DNA of 29,446 bases from positions 1 through 29,446 of IMG/VR virus record IMGVR_UViG_3300011113_000608. The stretch is one strand, 5' to 3'. The position numbers and the translations under genes were made by a program. The stretch comes from a virus. The notes below the pieces were generated by a model, which ran no database searches, was not told the origin of the DNA, and worked only from the letters and a program-made list of their open reading frames with translations. Positions within the stretch are counted from its first letter, which is position 1. Each line of letters begins with the position of its first letter. Shown piece by piece: positions 7,971 to 16,550 of this stretch.

Positions 7971-8202
7971 TATCCCTGGCTTCGTCGCTTTGACTAAATT
8001 CTTGCTTTTGAGAGGTTCCGGCACGTTCTTCTGCTGCTGTTTTTCCAATGGTTTCTCTTTGCTCTCGGGATGTATCTTCTAATTTCTTTTTAGAAAACTC
8101 ATAGGCAACACCAGCAGCTTGGCGATATTTGTCAATATCAAACCAATCATCGACGTTTGCCGAAGACAAAGGATCGGTGAAGTTTGTCGTGGTGGTAGCC
8201 AT
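7939..8202 (-). CDS. Unknown charged protein, 87 aa
   Basis: Not recognised. The N-terminus is Thr rich (MATTTTNFTDPLSSANVDDW). The rest is a charged helix with many Glu, Lys, Gln and Ala residues (KKLEDTSREQRETIGKTAAE), probably a coiled coil, ending ARAAYKY. Its 3' end overlaps the candidate small terminase gene by 32 nt in another frame, which suggests coupled translation. It belongs to the late virion block. Confidence 0.65.
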   Translation of the reverse strand: MATTTTNFTDPLSSANVDDWFDIDKYRQAAGVAYEFSKKKLEDTSREQRETIGKTAAEERAGTSQKQEFSQSDEARDNAQARAAYKY

Positions 8203-8214
8203 GTTCTTATCTTA

Positions 8215-8481
8215 TTAGAAATTAGACATCATTTGAGCAAGACCTTGACTGAAGATATCACGACGGCTTTCAACGGACTTTTGACGTTGTTGGCGCATCT
8301 TGGATTCTTCAAGCTTGCTAAGAAGAGTATCAAATTGTCCTAGGTCGGCTTGAGGACCGTATTGTTGATCCGCAAGCGCTTTTTTAAGTTCGTTTTTTGT
8401 CTCTGTAGAAAGACCGCTATCATTATTAATAGCCGTGATAGCATCGGAGTAACTACCATACCCACCAAATTGTCCAGCCAT
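8215..8481 (-). CDS. Unknown protein, 88 aa
   Basis: Starts at ATG 8481 without an obvious Shine-Dalgarno. A Gly/Tyr-rich beginning (MAGQFGGYGSYSDAITAINN) is followed by a charged helical region (LLSKLEESKMRQQRQKSV) and the end SQGLAQMMSNF. No membrane segment or known motif is visible. The spacing to both neighbours is short (about 12-36 nt), consistent with one late transcript. Confidence 0.65.
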   Translation of the reverse strand: MAGQFGGYGSYSDAITAINNDSGLSTETKNELKKALADQQYGPQADLGQFDTLLSKLEESKMRQQRQKSVESRRDIFSQGLAQMMSNF

Positions 8482-8517
8482 GTTTATTTATGTATGTACC
8501 CTGTTAATTATAGCAAC

Positions 8518-8652
8518 TTAATCTTTGAATGTTCTGCCTTGTTCTTTGCGAGCTTGCAGTGTTCTTAGCATCTCCTGGAACTTGTTGATGTCAAATTCAG
8601 CAGGCTGATTTTTTTCTTCAACTACTGATGGTTGCTGCTTGTTATCTTCCAT
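8518..8652 (-). CDS. Very small protein, 44 aa
   Basis: A short gene filling the gap between two larger ones, from ATG 8652 to TAA 8518. The product is MEDNKQQPSVVEEKNQPAEF followed by a charged helix (DINKFQEMLRTLQARKEQGR) ending TFKD. The start lies two bases beyond the stop of the 301-residue gene, so translational re-initiation is likely; no Shine-Dalgarno is evident. The function is unknown. I include it because the gap is otherwise empty and the frame fills it exactly. Confidence 0.55.
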   Translation of the reverse strand: MEDNKQQPSVVEEKNQPAEFDINKFQEMLRTLQARKEQGRTFKD

Positions 8653-8654
8653 TG

Positions 8655-9560
8655 TTAAAAACTAAACGCCCCCACAAGACCCTTCAGTAAGCCATATTGT
8701 TCTTGTTGTTTGCCAACCTTCATTTGTCCTTCGGTTTGTAGCTTGGTTAACTCAGTTTGAATATTGCCTTCCAAAGATTTTAACCCTGCATTGTACATGT
8801 ATGTTTCGTAGTTATTTTTAGAATCTCTAGCATCTGCAATTTCTTCCGCTGATCCAGTGAATTCTTTACCGATAAAACCAGGAGCTGTAATTCCTGTTTT
8901 GCCAGTTAAGTCAGCAGACAGCTGAGGTAAAGTACCAGTACCAAAATTAAACTTATATTTACTAGTACGTGCTCCTGTTGCGTCAAGTACGGGGCCACCA
9001 TATCTAGCTTCCTGTTCTGCCTCAAAGGCGCTCCCTGGGCGGCCTTTCTTGTATTCTGAACTAGCTTCTATATCTCTTTCTATATCGCCAATGGTGCGCC
9101 CCAGGGCCATCTTGGACTGGCCTGCAGTAAGTTCGGCTGGTGTGATCGGGCGCCCCAAAAGATTTTGGTAGGTTGAGCTTAGCTGGACGTCTCTTTGCTT
9201 GGGAGCAAATTTTGAATAGGCGTCAGTTATGCTTGTGTAATCATTTGCATCGGGTGCAAGATCATACTTAGTGTTGTAATCTTCTATTAATTTTTGCGCT
9301 GTATCTTCACCTATTAGGCCTTGTTCTAAACGAGTTTTTACGTTGGTAATATAAGCGGGTTTACCAGCTGTTCCTGCAGTTTTACGTTCTTCATCTTTCT
9401 TAGCTAAACGTGCGGCTTCAGCATCTGCTTTTATTTGTGCTTGGTTTATTAACCCTTGGCCAAAAGCTCTATCAGCTGCATTATCCGCTGCCGTTTGTTG
9501 AGCCTGATTTTGCATCATGCTCATCATTAAGTAATTACCCCAATCGAATCCTTTTCCCAT
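8655..9560 (-). CDS. Virion-block protein with DUF4214-like segment, 301 aa
   Basis: Residues about 128-171 read YQNLLGRPITPAEL ... IGDIERDIEASSEYKK. This resembles the DUF4214 pattern (Y-x-x-L-L-G-R-x-x-x-x-x-E/G-L ... I-x-x-S-x-E-Y), found in many secreted and phage structural proteins. The N-terminal ~60 residues are Gln, Ala and Met rich and helical, and the C-terminal third carries another charged helix ending KGLVGAFSF. ATG 9560 has a good AGGAG Shine-Dalgarno. Position within the glycine-zipper gene cluster suggests an internal virion or tail-associated role; this is inference. Confidence 0.65.
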   Translation of the reverse strand: MGKGFDWGNYLMMSMMQNQAQQTAADNAADRAFGQGLINQAQIKADAEAARLAKKDEERKTAGTAGKPAYITNVKTRLEQGLIGEDTAQKLIEDYNTKYDLAPDANDYTSITDAYSKFAPKQRDVQLSSTYQNLLGRPITPAELTAGQSKMALGRTIGDIERDIEASSEYKKGRPGSAFEAEQEARYGGPVLDATGARTSKYKFNFGTGTLPQLSADLTGKTGITAPGFIGKEFTGSAEEIADARDSKNNYETYMYNAGLKSLEGNIQTELTKLQTEGQMKVGKQQEQYGLLKGLVGAFSF

Positions 9561-9570
9561 AATTTATCTC

Positions 9571-10050
9571 CTATGCTGTAGGTAAGTTAAATGGACCCCA
9601 CTGGGTCAGTGCAGGTAATGCATTGGCATATCTGCCAGCTAGTCTATTTTCATATGCTTCTTTTTGTCTACCCGCCCTAAATAAAGGTGTTTGCTCTTCT
9701 TCTTCACCTAAACGATTTTCTTGTCTTTGCATTGCAAATTGCATTGGTATATATTCATTTAAATCTTTTCTTTTTCCGGCTTCTTGCCAGGCAAAATCAA
9801 TAGGTTGAGCGAATAAAGAAGGGGCTAGTTGACCAAAAATATTTTGTGCATATTGACCTGACCTGGCAGCGCGAGCATCCCCCAAGGCAAGCATGCTGCC
9901 CATTTGGCCCATTTGAGCTGCTTTTACATTAGCCTTGGCCATGGATTCCATGCCAGCTTTTTGGCCCTGCCCTTGAAGGTAGCCGCCTGCAATATTTCCT
10001 ATGGCGCCCAGGCCAAATGATCCTACATCAAACCAATTAGCTCCAGCCAT
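9571..10050 (-). CDS. Candidate internal virion protein, 159 aa
   Basis: The N-terminus has a Gly-rich hydrophobic segment (VGSFGLGAIGNIAGGYLQGQ, about residues 9-28). It is followed by an Ala/Met helical region and a charged Gln/Glu/Arg-rich part (MQRQENRLGEEEEQTPLFRA). A short membrane-capable segment plus an amphipathic helix fits the small ejection proteins of podoviruses, which enter the membrane at infection. No family signature is visible. ATG 10050 has the strongest Shine-Dalgarno of the late block (AAGGAGG, about 9 nt upstream), suggesting high expression. Confidence 0.6.
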   Translation of the reverse strand: MAGANWFDVGSFGLGAIGNIAGGYLQGQGQKAGMESMAKANVKAAQMGQMGSMLALGDARAARSGQYAQNIFGQLAPSLFAQPIDFAWQEAGKRKDLNEYIPMQFAMQRQENRLGEEEEQTPLFRAGRQKEAYENRLAGRYANALPALTQWGPFNLPTA

Positions 10051-10086
10051 ACTTACACCTCCTTTACATATATTAATGCAAGTATT

Positions 10087-10641
10087 TTATGCAAAATACC
10101 TACGTGATTGATACTGTTGCGGGCTCATTGGCGCAGCAGGTGTGAACTGCGCTTGCAGTCCTTTCTGAAATAATTCAGCACCAACCAAGGGGGCTTGTGC
10201 AATTGCTCCTAAGATTGCGGGGTCGCCACCAGCAACAGCTGTCGTGAGCCCGCGTCCTAGAGCACCAATCCCGGCTCCTGCAATTTCTTGTACAAATTTT
10301 CTTTGTGCAAGATCGGCTGCAGTTTTAGCTCTTTGTGCATCCTGCCTTTGCATAAAGCCTTCTAATGGAACTATTTGTTCCGCAATACTTGGTTGTTGGC
10401 CCATATATTGCGCAATGGCTAATCCTTGTGGAAATTCAGGTAATCCTTTTATAGATTCTATAAAAGCCGGAAGGTTTTGTATTTTTGAATTTTGTCCAGT
10501 AAAAGCAGATCCCAAAGATGTTGGAACAGGTGTTTTCTGTGTTAAATCTACATTAAAAATATTTTTATTTTCAGGTGCAAATGCTTGTGACAATTGACCT
10601 GGCTTATAATTAAATGCTGCGCCAGCAAAAGGTAGTGCCAT
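10087..10641 (-). CDS. Candidate internal virion protein, 184 aa
   Basis: Not recognised by family. The middle carries a Gly/Ala-rich hydrophobic stretch (IAGAGIGALGRGLTTAVAGG, about residues 117-136) continuing into another (AILGAIAQAPLVGAELF). The N-terminal half is Pro/Gln/Phe rich, and the end is SPQQYQSRRYFA. ATG 10641 lies two bases after the stop of the 328-residue gene, so the two are probably translated together. The small-residue-rich segments could insert in membranes, as in ejection proteins, but that is inference. Confidence 0.6.
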   Translation of the reverse strand: MALPFAGAAFNYKPGQLSQAFAPENKNIFNVDLTQKTPVPTSLGSAFTGQNSKIQNLPAFIESIKGLPEFPQGLAIAQYMGQQPSIAEQIVPLEGFMQRQDAQRAKTAADLAQRKFVQEIAGAGIGALGRGLTTAVAGGDPAILGAIAQAPLVGAELFQKGLQAQFTPAAPMSPQQYQSRRYFA

Positions 10642-10643
10642 GA

Positions 10644-11630
10644 TTAACCAAACTGGATGTTAGGTGATTGACGAACAGCAAATTGTGCATAAGGATTGCT
10701 GCCAGCAAATGTTCTTGCTAATGCACCAGCTTCAGCTTGGGCTCCTTTAGCCAAAGCTCCTTGCGTTGCAAGCATACCAAGACGTGACTCAATGTTACCT
10801 TGGGTATTCATCAAGGCCTGCGTACGAACTTGATCGTTGGTTTTAGCTTGTTCAATAACAGGCTGCAATGATTTAGTGAGCTGCACCTGTGCCTGCATGT
10901 TATGTGAAATAATATCTTTCATCCCCGCCCTATCAGTTGCACTGTAACCTTTATACAGCTCAAGCTGTTGATTCTGCAGCGCACCTTGCATTGACAAGAA
11001 ACGTGCTGAGTCATTCAAAGGAATGTTGGTGCCAGGGATATAGGCAGGTGCTTCTGTGCCACCAGAAGATGTCCCTTTGCCTGCACCAGTGACGGCGGCC
11101 TTAGCCATTTCAGCACCCTCACCGGCTATAAGACCGCCAATGCCAGCACCAATAAAACCACCAACAGCTCTACCTGCAGGACCAAAGCGGCCACCAAGAC
11201 CTGCACCGATCTTGCCACCAAGAGCACTGCCGCCAAGAGAAGCAACAGCACCCAAGGGTTGTTGCTGTCCAAGTTGATTAACAGCAACACCAAGACCAGC
11301 GGCACTTGAGCCAATCATGCCAGCACGGCCTTTTACAGCTTGAGCTGCCTGAGATTGACGCAGGGCATTTACTTTTTCGCTCCCCCCCTGCATTACGTTC
11401 TGAACTCTTTTACGTGCGTCTGCAAGAAATTCTTGAGGATTAGGTGTTCCTGCTCCTGGAGAATTAGGTGTTCCTGCTCTTGGAGGGATTGTTGTAGCGC
11501 CTATTGGGGCAATAGATTCAGCTGGAATCAAACCAGCTCGTGCTTGCGCCAGACGCGCTAGATCGGTTCCATAATAAGCTGAGGGGTCTTCCCCGGATAA
11601 AGCAGCTCTTTGTTCAGGAGTTAACGCCAT
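10644..11630 (-). CDS. Glycine-zipper virion protein, 328 aa (candidate DNA-ejection protein)
   Basis: Residues about 100-180 form a long Gly/Ala region with GxxxG spacing (GGSALGGKIGAGLGGRFGPA, then GGFIGAGIGGLIAGEGAEMA), a glycine-zipper motif able to span or perforate membranes. The N-terminus is Pro/Ala rich and contains a short internal duplication (AGTPNSPG/AGTPNPQE). The C-terminal 130 residues are helical and Gln/Ala rich. Ejection proteins of short-tailed phages (T7 gp14-16 type, P22 gp7/16/20 type) share this combination, but sequence similarity is usually undetectable, so the call is inferential. Confidence 0.65.
   Translation of the reverse strand: MALTPEQRAALSGEDPSAYYGTDLARLAQARAGLIPAESIAPIGATTIPPRAGTPNSPGAGTPNPQEFLADARKRVQNVMQGGSEKVNALRQSQAAQAVKGRAGMIGSSAAGLGVAVNQLGQQQPLGAVASLGGSALGGKIGAGLGGRFGPAGRAVGGFIGAGIGGLIAGEGAEMAKAAVTGAGKGTSSGGTEAPAYIPGTNIPLNDSARFLSMQGALQNQQLELYKGYSATDRAGMKDIISHNMQAQVQLTKSLQPVIEQAKTNDQVRTQALMNTQGNIESRLGMLATQGALAKGAQAEAGALARTFAGSNPYAQFAVRQSPNIQFG
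11435..11490 (-). repeat. Short imperfect tandem repeat of about 24 nt within a virion gene
   Basis: Two near-identical ~24-nt units (plus strand TTAGGTGTTCCTGCTC, with differing ends) lie side by side inside the 328-residue gene and encode the repeated AGTPN motif. This looks like a small in-frame duplication in a Pro/Gly-rich linker. Boundaries are approximate. Confidence 0.6.
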
Positions 11631-11668
11631 TTATTTTTAAATCATTTTATTTATATAGTTAAATTCTA

Positions 11669-12622
11669 TCAGATATTATCTTGTTGTTGATACTCTGCAA
11701 GTTGAGAAAGTCTTGGTCTGTTTGCTGCAGCAATTGTTTCATTAACAGCATTACCCATTGCTACACCTAGTGCAGAGCCAAGTGCGCCACCTATAATACT
11801 TCGTCCTGCAACTTTTCCTCTGGGTGCTGTTTTTGCCCCTAGTACGGCTCCTACAGTACCAGTGGCAAACCCTCCTGCCATTGGGATGGTTGCTGGAAAA
11901 CCTAACAAACGAACTTCAGGAACTCCTTGTAAGTTCTCCATGGTACCTTTAACAATACCAAGATTAAGAAAACCTTTATCCTGGTATGTGTATTTTAAGT
12001 AATTAATATAACGCTCAGGCGTCAGATTGGGAATATCTTCTTTTGCTGTTTCGTACTTAAGGGGACGACCCGTTCTACCAAGGAAGAAACGTTCAAATAA
12101 TTCTTGTGCTGGTTGAGTTGATTCTCTGCGATCTTCTGAACCTTCTTCTGTGTACGCTTGCGTAAAGCCTTTTGGCCTGAACTGTTGTTTTGGATTAGTA
12201 ATGTCATAGGTGCCGGCAGAGGCAATAGCAGGCAAGCCAATGCCTAAACCAATCAATGAGCGTGTGACCGGGTGACGAGGCATCTGGGCTGCATCTAGGA
12301 CCATATCAGAGGCTCTTTGCGCGACGGCTAGTGGGTGGTTATATCGCCACCAATAAGTACGTGTGCCGTCATTGGCAGCATCTACGATAAGGCGTGACGT
12401 ATATGCCCCAAGAAACTGCATCGGTGTTTCCTGGGCCGTAACACCCTTTGCTGCAAGGCGTTGATTGAATTCAGGCGATAAGACACTTTGCCCATAACTG
12501 CCAGTAATGCGCCCATCTGGCTTCTTGTGTGTTGCTACCATTTCGGCTTGCACACGAGAACCCTTTGCGTAGCCTTTCTGGCCAGCACTTAATAAATCTT
12601 GAGCTTGTGTAATAATTCCCAT
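11669..12622 (-). CDS. Glycine-zipper virion protein, 317 aa (candidate DNA-ejection protein)
   Basis: Soluble-looking first ~190 residues (polar, with Tyr, Arg and Trp) are followed after residue ~240 by a Gly/Ala hydrophobic region (GGFATGTVGAVLGAKTAPRG, then GGALGSALGVAMGNAVNETI) with GxxxG spacing. Another hydrophobic stretch lies near residues 120-140 (RSLIGLGIGLPAIASAG). This arrangement again suits a membrane-active internal virion protein. ATG 12622 follows the stop of the previous gene by two bases. No lytic transglycosylase or other enzyme motif is visible. Confidence 0.65.
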   Translation of the reverse strand: MGIITQAQDLLSAGQKGYAKGSRVQAEMVATHKKPDGRITGSYGQSVLSPEFNQRLAAKGVTAQETPMQFLGAYTSRLIVDAANDGTRTYWWRYNHPLAVAQRASDMVLDAAQMPRHPVTRSLIGLGIGLPAIASAGTYDITNPKQQFRPKGFTQAYTEEGSEDRRESTQPAQELFERFFLGRTGRPLKYETAKEDIPNLTPERYINYLKYTYQDKGFLNLGIVKGTMENLQGVPEVRLLGFPATIPMAGGFATGTVGAVLGAKTAPRGKVAGRSIIGGALGSALGVAMGNAVNETIAAANRPRLSQLAEYQQQDNI

Positions 12623-12624
12623 GA

Positions 12625-13209
12625 CTACGCTTGTAGATGACTCATTTGTTGAGCTAAGTACTGTTGTTGTTCGGGTAATAGTTCTATACCTGGTACTGGC
12701 ATATTTGTAACCCTTTCAGGTAACCCCTGCAATTGAAATCTTGTTCCTTGCGCCAGGGCTTGTGTTGCCCCGTGATTTATATTTTGAAACTGAATTCCTT
12801 GTTGATACAATTGCTGCTCTTGGGAAATATTGGTCGGCTCTAGCTGTGGCAACAAGCGTCCGCCTGTAACCATATCGACAACCACGGGCGATAGCAAAGA
12901 AGCGCCAAGATTTACACCTTGCTCTATTGCGGAAGGAGTTGTATATGGCTTGGAAATCAACTTACCTGTTGCATCTTTTACCAGCAATGTCCCATTGGTA
13001 CCAGGGAACAATTTCCTAGCTCCAGCAACTAGGGGAAGGTTGGTTGCAAAATCACCGGCGGCATAGGCAAGGCCTGCCACAGGACCACCAGTCAAGGTGC
13101 CAAGTAATCCAGAGATGCCTGATTGAATACCAACGTCTTTGGCTACTTCCCTGATGGCGCCTCCCTTGCGAAAATATTTACCGGCTAGTTTTGCTATTCC
13201 ACCTAACAC
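12625..13209 (-). CDS. Hydrophobic virion-block protein, 194 aa
   Basis: The N-terminus is basic and amphipathic (LGGIAKLAGKYFRKGGAIRE). It is followed by a Gly/Ala/Leu hydrophobic segment (SGLLGTLTGGPVAGLAYAAG, about residues 33-52) and a second near residues 100-115 (GASLLSPVVVDMVTGG). The C-terminal 70 residues are Gln rich. The start used is GTG 13209; no clear Shine-Dalgarno is seen. Grouped with the glycine-zipper genes, it probably belongs to the same internal virion set. Confidence 0.6.
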   Translation of the reverse strand: MLGGIAKLAGKYFRKGGAIREVAKDVGIQSGISGLLGTLTGGPVAGLAYAAGDFATNLPLVAGARKLFPGTNGTLLVKDATGKLISKPYTTPSAIEQGVNLGASLLSPVVVDMVTGGRLLPQLEPTNISQEQQLYQQGIQFQNINHGATQALAQGTRFQLQGLPERVTNMPVPGIELLPEQQQYLAQQMSHLQA

Positions 13210-13245
13210 TTTTATTTATTCTGTATTACCTTTATTTTATACGAA

Positions 13246-13887
13246 CTATTTTTGGCCGGGCTCCAGGGGGAGTTTATTTTCTTCAAGCGTTGTTTCTTTA
13301 CCTGCTTGCTGTTCTTTTCTGATAGCAGCATTTGTTTGTTTAGATGGCAACAATTCAGCAATACTCTTTTTGCCTTCTGCCTCATCTTTGGCGCGATTTT
13401 CTGCAACAACCATCAAGAAGCCCCGTGGATCAGGATTAGACATTGTTGGCATTGGATTTTTGGCCCTCTTGTCGGGAGCCAAGGTGGGACTTAGTTTGTA
13501 CGCATCAACCCAAAGGGGTTGAAAGTCAGGCTGATCTTGTGGGCGTTGAGTTGTTTTTGCCCGGCCTGCCACAAAGTCGTAATCTTCTCTACGCTTAAAT
13601 CGCCCTAGTCCCTTAAACAATTCATAATTATTATTGACTTCTGTGTTGTCATCAAAGAAAGGTGAGTTGGAAATAAAGTTAAGATCTGGGTTTAAATTAA
13701 GTTGTTTTGTTTTGACTCGATTCAGTAGATCTTCTTCAGTAAATCGTGATGGCGTCCAAGGAGTTTTATTACTCCGTGATGTAGTCCGAAACAAGTCATC
13801 AAAAGAAAGCTTTTTATGTTCATAGCCTCCTCTATGAAATGGATTTGTTATATAGCGCCCAAGATCAAGGCGGTAGTCTTTAGCCAT
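13246..13887 (-). CDS. Unknown virion-block protein, 213 aa
   Basis: Polar, Asn/Arg/Lys/Pro-rich protein (FTEEDLLNRVKTKQLNLNPD, ending EENKLPLEPGQK), with no hydrophobic segment and no motif I know. ATG 13887 overlaps the end of the 74-residue gene by 8 nt, so the two are translationally linked. Composition suggests an extended or partly disordered protein, perhaps a structural accessory. Confidence 0.7.
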   Translation of the reverse strand: MAKDYRLDLGRYITNPFHRGGYEHKKLSFDDLFRTTSRSNKTPWTPSRFTEEDLLNRVKTKQLNLNPDLNFISNSPFFDDNTEVNNNYELFKGLGRFKRREDYDFVAGRAKTTQRPQDQPDFQPLWVDAYKLSPTLAPDKRAKNPMPTMSNPDPRGFLMVVAENRAKDEAEGKKSIAELLPSKQTNAAIRKEQQAGKETTLEENKLPLEPGQK

Positions 13888-14104
13888 TATCAGCCTTCTC
13901 TTTTTTGTGCTTGTTTAACTTTACCAAAGTTTTACGCAAGTTGGCTTGTTTTACTGTTTTTTCATCATACTTGTCAGGGCTAGAAAGTACGTTCTCTTGA
14001 AGCTGGGCAGTTGTGATGCCACGCTTCTTGGCCTTAGCTGTAAACGCACCTTCTTTCATATCCATATCTTGGATAAATTTTTTATCTTTCTTCTTGTCTG
14101 CCAT
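13880..14104 (-). CDS. Small basic phage protein, 74 aa
   Basis: Lys-rich protein with the pattern GAFTAKAKKRGIT ... SPDKYDEKTVKQANLRKTL. I recall similar short basic proteins with a GAFTAKAKKAG-type motif followed by a helix containing KTVKQAN from many tailed phages, where they lie among virion genes; their function is unknown. ATG 14104 has AGAGG about 9 nt upstream. The overlap with the next gene (8 nt) and closeness to the one before (3 nt) indicate a single operon. Confidence 0.7.
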   Translation of the reverse strand: MADKKKDKKFIQDMDMKEGAFTAKAKKRGITTAQLQENVLSSPDKYDEKTVKQANLRKTLVKLNKHKKEKADNG

Positions 14105-14107
14105 GGC

Positions 14108-16459
14108 TTAACCTCTTAATGTCTGCATAAATTGTTGTAATTGTTGCTGAGCGTCTGGTCTGTTACTTGATTGTAGCCTACGTATTTCACTGGCTACATC
14201 AACGGAGCGACGTGCAACTTCTGGTTTGCTTAATGGACGGGTACCAAAACTTTTTCCTTGTGTTGCTGTTGGACGTTGTGTTGCCGCTTCAGAATATACA
14301 TAGCCTTCTGGAGTACGTAAGCTTGCAGGATGCTTGCCTTGTTCCCACATAACCGGTCGATATATCTCTTCTTCGTTTTCAATAGTTACATCAGACAAAA
14401 CTGCACCTGGATCATAAACACCAGGGGCACTACCAACTCCTGTTCCGGCCGCACCACCAACTCCTCGAATTGATGTTCCAGAAGCAACCCTTTCTACTGT
14501 ACCTGCTGGCAGAGAAGGTCTTCCTACTCTTACTTCAACCGTAGGACGCCCTGTTTGTGCGTTAATAATGACTTCTTGTGTATCAGGATTTACCTTAGCA
14601 AAATCACGTACGCCTTCTTTTAAATTTTTTAATTTCATTAGACTGGCAAAATCTGTAACCTCTTGTTCTTTTGCGGCAATCTGCGCCCTGACATTATTTC
14701 TTTGAGTATTAGCAAAAGCGATTTCTTCCCTTAAAGCAGCATGTTCTGGATTAGGAATAAACTCAGGATGTACCGGATCTCCGTTTGCTGTGACTTTTTT
14801 TAACTCCTCACTAGCATTAGTTCCTATTGTCCGAACTCTTTTGCTGCGATCACCTTGTTTCCAAGCATGCCCCGCTATTAATACAGTTTCAGAAAGTTCT
14901 TGATGTTTAGGATTGGGTATATGTGATGGAACGCTTAAAAGCTTATCTCCCAACATTGAAATACGATTTGTATAATGTATGTCTCTATCTTCTAGTTTGC
15001 CCGTATTTAATTCTCTGGCTTTCCAGGTTTCAAAAAACTCACCCGTAGGAATTTCTTCTGTATTTTGAGTTTTTAGTTGAACTGAAGGCTTAACAACCAA
15101 AGGTACGGAAGGAGTACCAGAGATCATCTCAGCTGCCGCTGGATCACCTGTTGATGCCCACAGCTCAAGTCCTTGCTTAAGCGTTGTTTGATGAGGTCCT
15201 TCTAGTAATTGTTTTTCAATTTGCTCTGGAGATAAACCTTCTTTTATTAACTCCATGCGTCGTTGCATTAAAAAATTCTGTGCTTTTGCAACAGGATCTT
15301 CTTGTTGAATATGGGGAATACCATCAGGTAGTTGTCTGGTAGGTACATGACCGGGCTCATCTTGTTCCATGCCGACACGATATTGGTGCTCAGCTATTGC
15401 TTCCATAACATCAATTTGACTGGTGTCAAGATCTTCATTTAACTGAAGCAGATGCTGAAAACGACCAATGGCTTGATTTTCTCCTGATTCAACAGCAGCA
15501 TGTTGTTGTGCTGCAAGCTGAGGAGCTTCTGATTGTTGAATAAACGTAAGATCTTCATCTGTTTCTACAAAACGGTCTAATACACCTTTCCAGTAAGATG
15601 TAGCTTCTTCTGGTGTTACACCTGCTTTTTGCAAAAGAGCACGTGCTGTTTGCTCTTCTTGTTGTGCCGTTTGCCTGATGGATGCTTTTGGATGATTTGA
15701 ATAAGGATGATTAAGTCGGCTAGGAATTGTGTCAATCCCAGCTGAAACCTCTAATTCATCTAAATCACCGCTTAAAGAAATACCTGCATTATTTAAACGT
15801 GTACGTACGTCAAGAACAGGTTTAACGGCACCAGTAGATTCAATATATGTACGGTTAAATGGCTTGGCTTCATTTTGTATTTCTGCTAATACTTCTTCTC
15901 CTCTTGATCGAATAGCACGGTTTACAGCACCACGTTGACGGTTTTGTTCTGCAAGTTGTTCTGTGCGCTCAGACTTAGTTTGCGGAGCAAATCCTTTTTG
16001 TTCTAGATCTATATAACTACGATACTCATCAACTAATTCTTGTGCACGATCCTTTGCTGGTTTTACAGTAATTTCTGTAGCCACAGGTGCCTGTTCAACA
16101 ACTTTAGATGGTTGAACAACTTCAGCAGTTGTACGTACAACAGGAACTCCTGTTTTTGCTATAGCTTGTACGACTGGTTCAGCTGCTTGCCTTTGTTTAA
16201 TTACATCCTTTGCTACAACTTGTGGAGCACGTCCTTTTAATACACGTGCTAGACCTACGCCACCAGCAGCAAGCCCCAGACCTAATGCACTAAGTCCTGC
16301 AATCGCCCCATAGTTAGGACTTTGTTCAGATGTTTTGAGCTGATTCTGCCTAAAGTTGTACACATCAGGTGCCATCCGTGCCCTTTCTTCTGCGTCTTCT
16401 GGGATCGGAGCCCCAGTGGCGCGACTATAGGCGTAAAAATCAGCGGGTGAAAGGGCCAT
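14108..16459 (-). CDS. Large virion-type protein with one N-terminal membrane segment, 783 aa
   Basis: First gene of the minus-strand block. Residues about 50-73 are a single hydrophobic Gly/Ala/Leu segment (AIAGLSALGLGLAAGGVGLA), preceded by a polar head (MALSPADFYAYSRATGAPIP). The remaining 700 residues are polar, Gln/Glu/Pro rich and mostly helical, with no catalytic motif I recognise and a Gln-rich end (QQLQQFMQTLRG). Size, a membrane anchor and a location next to glycine-zipper genes fit a large internal virion or ejection protein. A tail protein is an alternative. No Shine-Dalgarno is evident at ATG 16459. Confidence 0.65.
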   Translation of the reverse strand: MALSPADFYAYSRATGAPIPEDAEERARMAPDVYNFRQNQLKTSEQSPNYGAIAGLSALGLGLAAGGVGLARVLKGRAPQVVAKDVIKQRQAAEPVVQAIAKTGVPVVRTTAEVVQPSKVVEQAPVATEITVKPAKDRAQELVDEYRSYIDLEQKGFAPQTKSERTEQLAEQNRQRGAVNRAIRSRGEEVLAEIQNEAKPFNRTYIESTGAVKPVLDVRTRLNNAGISLSGDLDELEVSAGIDTIPSRLNHPYSNHPKASIRQTAQQEEQTARALLQKAGVTPEEATSYWKGVLDRFVETDEDLTFIQQSEAPQLAAQQHAAVESGENQAIGRFQHLLQLNEDLDTSQIDVMEAIAEHQYRVGMEQDEPGHVPTRQLPDGIPHIQQEDPVAKAQNFLMQRRMELIKEGLSPEQIEKQLLEGPHQTTLKQGLELWASTGDPAAAEMISGTPSVPLVVKPSVQLKTQNTEEIPTGEFFETWKARELNTGKLEDRDIHYTNRISMLGDKLLSVPSHIPNPKHQELSETVLIAGHAWKQGDRSKRVRTIGTNASEELKKVTANGDPVHPEFIPNPEHAALREEIAFANTQRNNVRAQIAAKEQEVTDFASLMKLKNLKEGVRDFAKVNPDTQEVIINAQTGRPTVEVRVGRPSLPAGTVERVASGTSIRGVGGAAGTGVGSAPGVYDPGAVLSDVTIENEEEIYRPVMWEQGKHPASLRTPEGYVYSEAATQRPTATQGKSFGTRPLSKPEVARRSVDVASEIRRLQSSNRPDAQQQLQQFMQTLRG

Positions 16460-16493
16460 TAGGGCTTATAGCTTTTATTTTTATCTTACAAAT

Positions 16494-16521
16494 ATTCTAA
16501 TATTGATAATCTAGGTTACAA
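16494..16521 (-). promoter_or_regulatory. Candidate sigma70-like promoter for the minus-strand block
   Basis: On the minus strand, TTGTAA (RC of 16516-16521) and TAGAAT (RC of 16494-16499) are 16 nt apart, close to the -35/-10 consensus. They lie 35 nt upstream of the first late gene in the 91-nt divergent spacer. The spacer is AT-rich, so chance matches are easy. Confidence 0.35.
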
Positions 16522-16550
16522 TAAAAGAAAGAAAGCAATTAGACGCCTAA

